DNA of 64,000 nt from Nitrosomonas sp. (lineage in GTDB: Bacteria; Pseudomonadota; Gammaproteobacteria; Burkholderiales; Nitrosomonadaceae). Within the stretch, counting starts at the first letter, position 1. The number at the start of each line of letters is the position of its first letter. The position numbers and the translations under genes are program-made. The notes under the pieces are model-generated. The model saw only the letters and a program-made list of their open reading frames with translations. It ran no database searches and was not told the DNA's origin. Location: assembly GCA_024282035.1 (NCBI GenBank), contig JAMWZR010000004.1, forward strand, positions 1 to 64,000, given 5' to 3'. Below are positions 19,755 to 28,872 of the stretch, piece by piece.

Positions 19755-22129
19755 GATTCGACCTTGGACAAGCGTAACCAGGTATCAACCACGGAATCGG
19801 GGTTGAGCGATAGGCTGCTGATACCCTGTTGATAAAGCCAAATGGCAAAGTCAGGGAAATCCGATGGGCCCTGACCGCAAATACCAATGTATTTGCCCTG
19901 CTTGCGGCACGTGTCGATAGCCATTTTCAACAATTTTTTGACGGCAGGATTGCGCTCATCGAATAAATGGGCGACCAGACTGGAGTCGCGGTCGATGCCC
20001 AGAGTTAATTGGGTCATATCGTTGGAACCAATGGAAAAACCATCGAAGTATTGCAGAAACTCTTCAGCCAGCAGAGCATTGGAGGGAATCTCGCACATCA
20101 TGATCAGACGCAACCCATTCTGACCACGTATCAATCCATGTGATGCCATTAATGCAGTGACCTGTTCCGCTTCTTCGAGGGTGCGGCAGAATGGTAGCAT
20201 GATCTCGATATTGGTCAGGTGCATGTCGTCGCGGACTTTGCGTAATGCGCGACATTCCAGTTCAAAGCAGCTACGAAAGGTGGAATCGAGATAGCGTGAA
20301 ACCCCCCGGAATCCGATCATGGGATTTTCTTCGTTAGGTTCATAACGACTGCCACCGATAAGACCTGCATATTCATTGGATTTGAAGTCAGATGTGCGAA
20401 CGATGACCGGATTGGGATAAAAAGCTGCAGCCAGTGTTGCAATGCCTTCGGTGAGTTTTTCGACGTAAAAGTTAACTGGGCTGCTATAGCCGGCAATGCG
20501 TCGACTGATCTGGTTTTTTAGATCACTCGACAGGGAGTTGAATTCCAACAGCGCCTTGGGGTGGATGCCGATGCGATTATTGATGATGAATTCAAGTCTG
20601 GCTAGTCCCACTCCCTGATTGGGTGTGCGGGAAATCGAAAAAGCGTGGGATGGGTCGCCGACATTCATCATGATTTTGACTGGGAGATCGGGCAGGTTTC
20701 CGGTATTGGCCGTTAGGTGTTCATAAGGTAGAAGTCCTTCATAGATTCGCCCGGTGTCTCCTTCGGCACAAGAAACTGTTACTTTCGTACCATCGGTGAT
20801 CAGTGCGGTTGCATTGCCACATCCAACGACAGCCGGAATGCCCATTTCACGTGCGATGATTGCGGCATGGCAGGTTCGTCCCCCACGGTTGGTGACGATA
20901 GCCGAAGCCCGTTTCATGATGGGCTCCCAGTCCGGATCGGTCATGTCTGTGATCAGTACATCGCCGGGTTCGAGTTCATGCATTTGATTGGTATTCAGGA
21001 TCAAGCGGGCTGTGCCTTGGCCAATTTTCTGGCCAATGGCCCGGCCTTCGGCAAGCAATGTGCCCTTGCTGCTCAGTTTGTAACGCTCCAGTACCACAGG
21101 GTTACGGCTTTCGACAGTTTCGGGACGTGCCTGCACGATATAGAGTTGTCCATCGACACCATCCAGCGCCCATTCGATATCCATCGGGCGGCCATAATGC
21201 TGTTCGATGATTATTGCCTGGCGTGCCAGTGCTTCCACTTGGGCATCAGTGAGAGAAAACTGCATGCGCCGTGCGGTTTCGACATCGCGTATCAAAGTCA
21301 GTGAATCAGTGGTTGATTTTTTGTCCGCGTAAACCATTTCAATACCTTTGGTACCCAGACGGCGCGACAGAATGGCAGGGTGTCCAGCCGCTAGTCCGCG
21401 TTTGAAGACGTAGAATTCATCTGGATTGACGATACCCTGAACGATGGTTTCACCCAAGCCATAGGCTGACGTGATGAAGACCGCTTCACGAAAGCCGGAT
21501 TCCGTATCCAGCGTAAACATCACACCACTGGCGCCAAGATCGCTACGTACCATTTTCTGGATTCCGGCCGACAGGTAAACTTTTTCGTGTGGAAATCCCT
21601 GATGGACACGATAGGCAATTGCCCGGTCATTATAGAGCGAAGCAAATACGATCTTGATTGCATCGAAGATTTGCTCCAGACCTTGTACATTGAGTAGGGT
21701 TTCCTGCTGACCTGCAAAGGAGGCATCGGAGAGGTCTTCTGCCGTTGCTGAGGAGCGGACCGCAAAGGAAATGTCATGGTGATTGTGGTTGCCGGCAACC
21801 AGCTTGTCATAAGCCTGTGATATGGCATGCAGAATCTTGTCTGGGATTGCGGCGCTGAGTATCCAGCCACGAATGGTTCGGCCTACTGTCGATAGTGCAT
21901 TGATATTGTCGACATCCAGCTCAGCCAGTATTTGATTGATACGCCCGACCAAACCATTGGCGGATAGGAATTCACGATATGCCGTCGTAGTCGTGGCAAA
22001 TCCTGAAGGCACATTGACGCCGACTTGTGAAAGATGGTTGATCATTTCTCCCAATGAAGCATTCTTTCCTCCAACTAGACCAACGTCATTCATGGAGAGA
22101 TGATCGAACCAAGCTATGTATTCAGACAT
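19751..22129 (-). CDS. ppsA: Phosphoenolpyruvate synthase
   Basis: PpsA converts pyruvate, ATP and water to PEP, AMP and phosphate, a gluconeogenic step. The 792-residue protein has the full three-domain layout: an N-terminal ATP-binding domain (VGGKNASLGEM, FAVRSSATAEDL), the phosphohistidine domain with GGRTCHAAIIAREMGIPAVVG (His421, regulatory Thr419), and the C-terminal PEP/pyruvate-binding barrel (GSNDMTQLTLGIDRD and the catalytic-Cys region IGICGQGPSD). It overlaps ppsR on the downstream side. Confidence 0.97.
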   Translation of the reverse strand: MSEYIAWFDHLSMNDVGLVGGKNASLGEMINHLSQVGVNVPSGFATTTTAYREFLSANGLVGRINQILAELDVDNINALSTVGRTIRGWILSAAIPDKILHAISQAYDKLVAGNHNHHDISFAVRSSATAEDLSDASFAGQQETLLNVQGLEQIFDAIKIVFASLYNDRAIAYRVHQGFPHEKVYLSAGIQKMVRSDLGASGVMFTLDTESGFREAVFITSAYGLGETIVQGIVNPDEFYVFKRGLAAGHPAILSRRLGTKGIEMVYADKKSTTDSLTLIRDVETARRMQFSLTDAQVEALARQAIIIEQHYGRPMDIEWALDGVDGQLYIVQARPETVESRNPVVLERYKLSSKGTLLAEGRAIGQKIGQGTARLILNTNQMHELEPGDVLITDMTDPDWEPIMKRASAIVTNRGGRTCHAAIIAREMGIPAVVGCGNATALITDGTKVTVSCAEGDTGRIYEGLLPYEHLTANTGNLPDLPVKIMMNVGDPSHAFSISRTPNQGVGLARLEFIINNRIGIHPKALLEFNSLSSDLKNQISRRIAGYSSPVNFYVEKLTEGIATLAAAFYPNPVIVRTSDFKSNEYAGLIGGSRYEPNEENPMIGFRGVSRYLDSTFRSCFELECRALRKVRDDMHLTNIEIMLPFCRTLEEAEQVTALMASHGLIRGQNGLRLIMMCEIPSNALLAEEFLQYFDGFSIGSNDMTQLTLGIDRDSSLVAHLFDERNPAVKKLLKMAIDTCRKQGKYIGICGQGPSDFPDFAIWLYQQGISSLSLNPDSVVDTWLRLSKVES

Positions 22130-22952
22130 TAGATACTCCTATCCATACGCTAAATTCTCTGTAGATAGCAATTATAGCGTTTGGATCATCACTATGATTG
22201 TAGAAAAGAGCACATCGCAAAATTTTGCTATTTCCGTTGAACCACTTGGTTACAAAATTTCAAAAAATACGAATTCTACAATAGTCAGTGAGTGTTATCG
22301 TGGTTTCGCAACGCATTTACCTAAAGGAAGCGATAAGAATGCGAGCTGCTTTGTCTCAAATCAATACAATTAATTGAAAGCGCAAATCAACTAAATCGTA
22401 AGTCAGGTATATTGAATAGGAGTGATGCGAGGAGCGACGAGGGGTTGTTCAAAAGCGTGTTTAATCAACATTACAAGATAGCGTATCAATCATAAAGATT
22501 ATCCTGTGCCGCCTACACCACTAGCAGGTGGAATTGCTGGGCGGATAAAATATAATGTCATTAATTTTTTTTTCGTTAGAAGTGATTTTTTCATACATAA
22601 CCTTAATACGAGTATTATTAATATCTAAATATTCACCTTTCTGTTAATTGCGTTTATTCTTGTATTACCTACTAAGGTTCAAATGCACTAAGAATTTCTC
22701 CATAAATTCCGTTGAATAATTGCTGTCAATAGTCACAAGGTCTAATTCTATTTTTTTGGGCAATGTGATAAATCTTCATCCGGTATTAGTGTGCCGGATA
22801 CTTCTGAAGCAGAAATAGGTGAAGAGCGTGCTCTTATTAATAGGCATGTGCGTTTATGCATCTTGAATACTGTTAATGAAAGCGGCAAATATACTGAATG
22901 AAACTTGGCGTATGACATGATCAAAAAAGAATAAAAGCTGATAACAATTTGC
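22130..22952. other. AT-rich intergenic stretch of about 820 bases
   Basis: No supported gene was found here. Short open frames (for example 22194-22373 plus, and 22748-23035 minus) lack recognisable motifs and ribosome-binding sites. A perfect -10-like TATAAT lies at 22551-22556 with no matching -35 at 17 bases. The stretch is visibly richer in A+T than its left flank and marks the edge of the ECF-sigma accessory region. A decayed gene cannot be excluded. Confidence 0.5.
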
Positions 22953-23714
22953 ATGGATGAAATAAGAATACGCTTGAGTTGTTGGAAAAAGCTGGTGCTG
23001 ATGACGTTTTCGTCGCTGGTACTGGTATTTTCCATGGATGTGCGCGCCGAGTTAACGGGTAGTGTAACGGGAGCAACCGACTACCTTTGGCGTGGCTATT
23101 CTAAAAGTAATGGCAGTCTGGTTGGGCAAGCCAATATCGATTATCAATTCAGATCAGGGGTATATCTCGGCAGTTTTTTTTCGACAGTGAATTTTGCAGA
23201 CCATGGTTTTAAAGATCGTTCTAATTTTGAATTAAGACCTTATCTGGGATATGCACATACATTATCGGATGACTGGCGAGCCAATGTGGCATGGACGAGA
23301 TATATTTATGACGGGAAAATATTTGGTCAAGTTGCTGACTATAACGAATTTTATTTTTTTCTTCATTTTCGAGATTTGCTGACAGCCAATGTAAATTTTT
23401 CCGAAAATGGTTATAACCAGAATCATATGTCCTTTAGTACCGAAATCACCGGTCGTTACCCGATTACGGATGCTGTGGAAATATCCGGTGGTGTGGGCTT
23501 TAACAAACAAAAAAAGATACTGGAGTATGATTATGTTTATTGGAACTCAGGAGTGACTGTTCATTTTTCACGTAATATTGGCATTGATATCCGCTACTTT
23601 GGTAGCGAAGAGGCAGGTGTAGCCTCTTATCAGTCATCACCGGCAGCACATTGGGAATTTCACCCGTATCATATTGGGCATCGTGCAGTATTCTCGATCA
23701 CATTTGGATTTTAG
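22953..23714 (+). CDS. TorF-type putative outer-membrane porin (TIGR02001-like)
   Basis: This 253-residue protein has a signal peptide cleaved about residue 32 (after VRA). The mature part starts LTGSVTGATDYLWRGYSKSNGSL, matching the conserved opening (TG...T-D-Y-x-x-R-G-x-S) of TorF-family proteins. Alternating aromatic and polar beta-strands follow, and the chain ends in Phe (ITFGF), as expected for an outer-membrane barrel. The substrate is unknown. No clear ribosome-binding site is visible, and the start is the first ATG. It is followed by an ECF sigma gene after 125 bases and may belong to that regulon. Confidence 0.78.
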   Translation: MDEIRIRLSCWKKLVLMTFSSLVLVFSMDVRAELTGSVTGATDYLWRGYSKSNGSLVGQANIDYQFRSGVYLGSFFSTVNFADHGFKDRSNFELRPYLGYAHTLSDDWRANVAWTRYIYDGKIFGQVADYNEFYFFLHFRDLLTANVNFSENGYNQNHMSFSTEITGRYPITDAVEISGGVGFNKQKKILEYDYVYWNSGVTVHFSRNIGIDIRYFGSEEAGVASYQSSPAAHWEFHPYHIGHRAVFSITFGF

Positions 23715-23839
23715 TTTTTGTTTTCTTGTAATGAACTTTTTATATGAATTGCGAAATATACGTTGCGATACGAAAATTTAAGAATAAATAGGCTGTTTGA
23801 AACGAACAAGCATGACGGGATGCGAAATTAAAAATAAAA

Positions 23840-24418
23840 ATGCGAAAATCCTTATGCTCTGATGAACAACAATTAAAAGAGCGCAATTTAATTGTTGAAA
23901 TTACAACGGGAAGTGAAAGGGCTTTTGAAGAACTCTATCAATTATATTTTAGTCGACTTTATCAATTCATTTATCAAATAACAAGAAACCAAGATGCAAT
24001 TGAAGAAGTCATTAACGATGTAATGTTTGTAGTTTGGGAAAAAGCATCAACCTATGATCAGATATGTCGTCCTTCGACTTGGATTTTAGGGATAGCTTAT
24101 TTTAAAGCCATTAAACGTGTTGAACAGAATATTGTCCGTGAAGACCGGGCGGTAGAGTTCGATGATGAGTTGGATTATTTTCCAGATAGAAGTACACAGT
24201 GGATTTCACAATTAGAAACCGATAACTGGCTGGAAGCAGCGTTTAGTAGGTTATCGGCTGAACAGCGAGCAGTGGTGGAAATGACTTATTATCAGGGGTT
24301 ACATTACAATGAAATATCTGAGATCATGCAATGTCCTGAGAATACTGTAAAAACCAGAATGTTTCATGCACGCAAGGTATTGGCTAAATTATTTATGGAG
24401 CTTAACGGCGGGGTCTAA
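23840..24418 (+). CDS. ECF-family RNA polymerase sigma factor
   Basis: This 192-residue sigma-70 family factor has only regions 2 and 4. Region 2 (about residues 25-95) includes AFEELYQLYFSRLYQFIYQIT and the -10-binding part DAIEEVINDVMFVVWEKA...PSTWILGIAY. Region 4 (about 135-188) includes LSAEQRAVVEMTYYQGLHYNEI and the helix-turn-helix ISEIMQCPENTVKTRMFHARK. There is no extra domain. A zinc-finger anti-sigma gene follows three bases after its stop, and a subtilase gene overlaps that one, so the three are one operon. It should direct RNA polymerase to an envelope-stress or uptake regulon. Confidence 0.94.
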   Translation: MRKSLCSDEQQLKERNLIVEITTGSERAFEELYQLYFSRLYQFIYQITRNQDAIEEVINDVMFVVWEKASTYDQICRPSTWILGIAYFKAIKRVEQNIVREDRAVEFDDELDYFPDRSTQWISQLETDNWLEAAFSRLSAEQRAVVEMTYYQGLHYNEISEIMQCPENTVKTRMFHARKVLAKLFMELNGGV

Positions 24419-24421
24419 AAG

Positions 24422-25123
24422 ATGTTATCTGATAAAACAAAATTTTCTAGTGGGACTGAGCATCAGAAAGTTTGGGATCTTTTGCCTTGGTATATCAATC
24501 GTACTCTTGATACAACCGAGAGGGAGATTGTTCACGTTCACGTCAAAACCTGTATTGCGTGTCGTATCGAATTGAATCAACAACAACTGATATACGAGAG
24601 AATACCGCAACTAGGCTCGACTCGGCAATTATCTCAAGTTTCATTTAATCAATTAAAAAATAGAATAGCAAAACGTCCGCAGATGTATGTGGTTTCACAG
24701 CAAGAAAAGCGGATTGAAAAATTACCCTCTATGTCTTGGCGGAGTGTCAGCTTTCTTAAACATGTCGCATTGGCAGCAAGCATTGTGATGTTTGCGCTAC
24801 CATTTATGCTAAGTTCGTCCATTGATTATCATTCTTCTGGAAATGAATATAGAACACTTGCCAGTGCAACAACTGGTGAACAAAGTCAAAATATTCTTAG
24901 AATTGTTTTTACTGACCCACTCAGTCCACAAAAAATCAACACTATATTGGATAGTGTATCGGGTGAGATTCTGAGTGGTCCATCGGAAAACGGCGTGTAT
25001 GAGGTCAGAATTGGTAACCAGCAATCGAGCTTGCAAATGGTTAAAGCTGCGATAACCCGATTGAAAAATAATCAGGATGTTGTCTTTGCTGAATTTGCGC
25101 ATGGTTTACCTGCTTCTAAATGA
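24422..25123 (+). CDS. Zinc-finger anti-sigma factor with a periplasmic propeptide-like domain
   Basis: 233 residues. The N-terminal anti-sigma domain carries the ZAS-type motif His40-x3-Cys44-x2-Cys47 and should bind the ECF factor encoded just upstream. A single membrane segment lies at about residues 113-132. The periplasmic part (133-233) contains a compact segment (about 158-227) with the order strand, helix, strand (GEILS), strand (YEVRI), helix (QMVKAAITRLK), strand (DVVFAEFA). This order resembles the propeptide-like fold of subtilases and the segment before the catalytic domain of the next gene's product. That likeness is by eye only. The stop overlaps the start of the subtilase gene as ATGA. 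Confidence 0.85.
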   Translation: MLSDKTKFSSGTEHQKVWDLLPWYINRTLDTTEREIVHVHVKTCIACRIELNQQQLIYERIPQLGSTRQLSQVSFNQLKNRIAKRPQMYVVSQQEKRIEKLPSMSWRSVSFLKHVALAASIVMFALPFMLSSSIDYHSSGNEYRTLASATTGEQSQNILRIVFTDPLSPQKINTILDSVSGEILSGPSENGVYEVRIGNQQSSLQMVKAAITRLKNNQDVVFAEFAHGLPASK

Positions 25124-26445
25124 GTCATAGTGTAAAACTGGGTGATCAAATGAAAATAGGCCTGTTTTTTGTCTCGTTTCTGTGGTGCATGCTGAGTGCC
25201 GTTGTGGCGAATGCCGAACTGGAAATGTCAGTTGATTCGCAGATTTTTGATGATAAACAATCTGAACGTATAATTTTGGTTACTTATTCGGATAAGCATA
25301 TTAGCCGCGTTCCGATTGGCACATCGAGTCATGCGTATCGACGCAGAGGGGATTACAGCAGCTCGAGTTGGGGCAAGCGCATAGCCGCCAGTCTGGAATC
25401 GGATTATAAACTGAAGATACTATCGCAATGGCCTATCAAAGAAATTGGTGAACATTGTGTCGTTTACCTGGTTAGCGAGAATCATTCTATTGATGACGTG
25501 ATCAATGCGTTATCAAAGGATGAACGGGTCGAGAATGTTCAATTGATGAATACTTTTCACGTTTTGTCTGCCAGTAAATACAGCGATCCCTATTACCGGC
25601 TGCAATCCAATGTTCAATCTATCAATCTGGCCGAGATTCACTCTCAAGCAACTGGAAAAAACATAACGATCGCGATCGTTGACACCGGGGTGGATACCAA
25701 GCACCCAGATCTGGATGGCCAAATCCAAAACAGCAAGGATTTTGTAGCACAGAAGTCTTTGGCAGCTTTGGGGGATAATCACGGTACAGCAATTGCTGGA
25801 GTGATTGCAGCTAAACCAAACAATGGACAAGGCATTGTCGGCATTGCACCTGATAGCAATGTGGTTTCGCTGAAGGCATGCTGGGGCACCAAGGAAGGCG
25901 CACTCGAAGCTGTTTGCAACAGTTTCACGCTTGCGTTAGCTATCAATACAGCGATTGAGATGAAAGTCGATGTGCTGAATCTGAGTCTTACAGGACCACA
26001 CGATCCCTTATTAGCAAAATTGGTAGATAAAGCAGTGAAGCAGGGTATTATTGTGGTTGCTTCGCAAGCTGACAAAGTGGATGGCAAATCGGGTTTTCCG
26101 TCACAACAGCCCGGTGTCATCGGTGTCAGAAGTACACATAGTCAAGATTTACTTCCAACAAACAGCAACCATGTGTTTGCGATCACTGCACCTGGACAAG
26201 ATATATTGACGACATTGCCTAATGGTGCATATGATTTTGTATCCGGTAACTCTTTGGCTACTGCTCATATTTCTGGATTGGCGGCATTACTCTTGCAATC
26301 GAAACGCAACGTCAATCGTAATGAGTTGATGAATTTATTGGCTACAGCGAATGAACCAACGTTTTATAAAGTTTTCCGCAAGGGAAAACATAACAGTACA
26401 GTCAGTATGACAGTCAATAAAAATTCCACTCGGGATGGAAGTTAG
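25120..26445 (+). CDS. Exported S8-family serine protease (subtilase)
   Basis: 441 residues with an N-terminal signal peptide (KIGLFFVSFLWCMLSAVVANA); Met11 (25150) would give a cleaner signal, while Met1 overlaps the anti-sigma stop. A propeptide-like region (about residues 85-148, including CVVYLVSENHSIDDVINAL) precedes the catalytic domain. Catalytic residues are Asp188 (IAIVDTGVD), His221 (DNHGTAIAGV) and Ser378 (SGNSLATAHISG). The oxyanion-hole Asn expected in the A-A-G-N motif is not seen; the segment reads VVASQADK with Ala317 at that place. The tail has no membrane anchor. As third gene of the sigma/anti-sigma operon it may act on the anti-sigma's periplasmic domain. Confidence 0.88.
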   Translation: MSHSVKLGDQMKIGLFFVSFLWCMLSAVVANAELEMSVDSQIFDDKQSERIILVTYSDKHISRVPIGTSSHAYRRRGDYSSSSWGKRIAASLESDYKLKILSQWPIKEIGEHCVVYLVSENHSIDDVINALSKDERVENVQLMNTFHVLSASKYSDPYYRLQSNVQSINLAEIHSQATGKNITIAIVDTGVDTKHPDLDGQIQNSKDFVAQKSLAALGDNHGTAIAGVIAAKPNNGQGIVGIAPDSNVVSLKACWGTKEGALEAVCNSFTLALAINTAIEMKVDVLNLSLTGPHDPLLAKLVDKAVKQGIIVVASQADKVDGKSGFPSQQPGVIGVRSTHSQDLLPTNSNHVFAITAPGQDILTTLPNGAYDFVSGNSLATAHISGLAALLLQSKRNVNRNELMNLLATANEPTFYKVFRKGKHNSTVSMTVNKNSTRDGS

Positions 26446-26740
26446 TATTATTGATGTTGTTGAAGGTAATGGTAGATTGTTACTTTTCAATGTAATGTAG
26501 AAAGCAGTACCCTCTTAAGGTTTTCTCTCTCATCTCAGGTCTTGGGCGATAGTTGGTAATTAATCCTTCTGGGAACGAGTCCAAATTCATTCTTTATTGA
26601 TCGATATACAACAACCATAATTCCTTGTGTTGAGAATTGATCGGCTTTAACCTATTAATTCACATCAATTTTGTGGATTTCTTGTATTATCATTGCATAT
26701 TCGACATTCCAGAATAGCCGCAGATAATTACGTGGGATCT

Positions 26741-28807
26741 ATGGGCGCAATAATTGTTATTGTGAAAAGGTTAAGTTATGGTTTGCGTTTCATTCTTTTT
26801 TTGCTGTTATCGATCAATGCTATTTGGTTAATCAGTCAGTCTGCCAATGGTGCAACGCTGGGGCAGAATCGTATTCTGGATTTGAGTATCGAAGAGTTGA
26901 TGCAGATTGAAGTAACTTCGGTGTCGCGACGTGCTCAAAAACTCTCTCAAACAGCATCCGCAATTTTTGTCATCACCCAAGACGATATCCGGCGTTCTGG
27001 TGTGACCAGTATTCCAGAAGCTTTGCGAATGGCCCCTGGGGTCGAAGTGGCACGCGTAGGAACAGACAAATGGTCAATTAGTGTTCGGGGATTCAATGGT
27101 CGATTTGCTAACAAGCTACAGGTGCTGATTGATGGTCGCAGTGTTTATACTCCATTGTTTTCCGGTGTGATCTGGAGTCAGCAAGATACTTTTATCGAAG
27201 ATATCGAACGTATCGAAGTGATACGTGGACCAAGCGCTACCGTGTGGGGCGCAAATGCGGTCAACGGTGTGATCAATATTATTACCAAGAAAGCTGCTGA
27301 CACGCAGGGAGTTCTGTTCTCTGCCGGAGGAGGTAGTTTTGAGCAGGGTTTCATGGGGGTGCGCTATGGCGGGAAATTGAGTGACAACACAGCTTTTCGC
27401 TTATACGCCAAAAGTTTTGGCCGAGATAATATGACTTCAATCGCTTCGACCAATGTGCATGATAACTGGCAATCTGCCCGAGCTGGATTTCGAATTGATC
27501 ATGTACATGGAATAGATCAGGTGACGTTACAGGGTGATATTTTTGTCAATCGCATTGGTGATAGCCTGCAGCAACCTACCTTGCTCGCACCATTTTCTCG
27601 ACTGGATGTTGTCGACACAACCGAAAATGGTGGAAATATCCGAATGCGCTGGGATCGAAATTTTTCCAACCAATCTTCCATGATGTTGCAGGCCTACTAT
27701 GATCGAGTATATAACCAGCTTGCTCCACTAACAAAATATGCCGAAAGCTTTGATATTGATTTTCAGCATCGCTTGCCACTGTTCAGTCAGCATGATGTGA
27801 CTTGGGGGCTGAACTACCGCTTATATAACAACAAGGTTGCCGAATCTGTGTTGACGGCATTCACTCCTGCTCAAAAGACAAATCATAATTTCAGTGCTTT
27901 TGTGCGCGATGAGATTGCATTGATACCCAACAAGCTGGCCCTATTTCTGGGCACGCGGCTGGATCACAATGATTTCACTGGTCTCGAGATACAACCAAGC
28001 GGGCGTTTGATGTTAACGCCTAATGAGCATAATTCGATTTGGATATCGGTATCCAGGGCGGTGCGCATTCCATCGCGGGGAGAAAATGATGTCACCATTG
28101 CGGGACGAGTATTGCAATCATTGCCCGGAACAACGGGATCGACTCTACCAGGCTTGATGGTCGTACAGGGGAATAATCATTTTGCATCAGAAAAACTGAT
28201 TGCATATGAACTGGGTTATCGTCGTCCGCTGGCGTCCAATATTTCCATTGATCTGGCAGGTTTCTTCAACGACTATACGCAATTGCGGGACTTTAGGTTT
28301 GGTCAACCCGTCCCCGGGGCGGGGATTATTCCACATGTGGTTTTGCCAATCTTGTTTACCAATGATACTACTGCCCATTCTTATGGCATGGAGACTTCGG
28401 TCGACTGGCGTCCACGGGAGAATTGGCGATTGCAAGGCAATTATTCATACTTGCAAATTCATACCGCATCTAACGCAGAGTTTCGGCAAATGGATTCGTC
28501 TTCTTCAGGTGCGGGCAAAGCCAATCCTCGCCATCAATTTTCACTGCGTTCGCACTACGACTATTCTGAAAGGTTGCAATTCAATTTATGGGTGCGTTAT
28601 GTCAGTGGTTTGGCATTTTTTAATATCCCGGCTTATGTCACCATGGATGCGAAGCTCGCATGGAAGCCCATCAAAAATACCGAGTTCTTTGTAGTGGGAC
28701 AGAATCTGTTTCAACAGAAGCATCGCGAATCACAGTCGGACTTCATTCCATCGATTCCGGTTTACATACCTAGGGGCGTTTATGCTGGGATGGAGTGGCG
28801 ATTCTAA
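26741..28807 (+). CDS. TonB-dependent outer-membrane receptor
   Basis: About 688 residues from ATG 26741; the frame is open to 26693 but without an ATG. An N-terminal hydrophobic segment (LRFILFLLLSINAIWLI) serves as signal peptide. The mature protein begins near ILDLSIEELMQIEVTSVSRR and continues with the plug domain: IFVITQDDIRRSGVTSIPEALRMAPGV, SISVRGFNGRFANKLQVLIDGR and IERIEVIRGPSATVWGANAVNGVINIITK. A 22-strand barrel follows, ending GMEWRF with terminal Phe. There is no STN signalling domain, so it is probably not a FecA-type transducer for the ECF factor upstream. The ligand is unknown. Confidence 0.9.
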   Translation: MGAIIVIVKRLSYGLRFILFLLLSINAIWLISQSANGATLGQNRILDLSIEELMQIEVTSVSRRAQKLSQTASAIFVITQDDIRRSGVTSIPEALRMAPGVEVARVGTDKWSISVRGFNGRFANKLQVLIDGRSVYTPLFSGVIWSQQDTFIEDIERIEVIRGPSATVWGANAVNGVINIITKKAADTQGVLFSAGGGSFEQGFMGVRYGGKLSDNTAFRLYAKSFGRDNMTSIASTNVHDNWQSARAGFRIDHVHGIDQVTLQGDIFVNRIGDSLQQPTLLAPFSRLDVVDTTENGGNIRMRWDRNFSNQSSMMLQAYYDRVYNQLAPLTKYAESFDIDFQHRLPLFSQHDVTWGLNYRLYNNKVAESVLTAFTPAQKTNHNFSAFVRDEIALIPNKLALFLGTRLDHNDFTGLEIQPSGRLMLTPNEHNSIWISVSRAVRIPSRGENDVTIAGRVLQSLPGTTGSTLPGLMVVQGNNHFASEKLIAYELGYRRPLASNISIDLAGFFNDYTQLRDFRFGQPVPGAGIIPHVVLPILFTNDTTAHSYGMETSVDWRPRENWRLQGNYSYLQIHTASNAEFRQMDSSSSGAGKANPRHQFSLRSHYDYSERLQFNLWVRYVSGLAFFNIPAYVTMDAKLAWKPIKNTEFFVVGQNLFQQKHRESQSDFIPSIPVYIPRGVYAGMEWRF

Positions 28808-28872
28808 TCCAAGTATTTTGAATTAAGAAGGCTGGGTTTTGGTGGAATGCCACGTAGTGTTTCGTTTCAGTG

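Noticed and set aside
22194-22373. Short plus-strand open frame in the AT-rich gap after ppsA
   Set aside because: No ribosome-binding site, no signal peptide or motif, and composition does not look like coding sequence.
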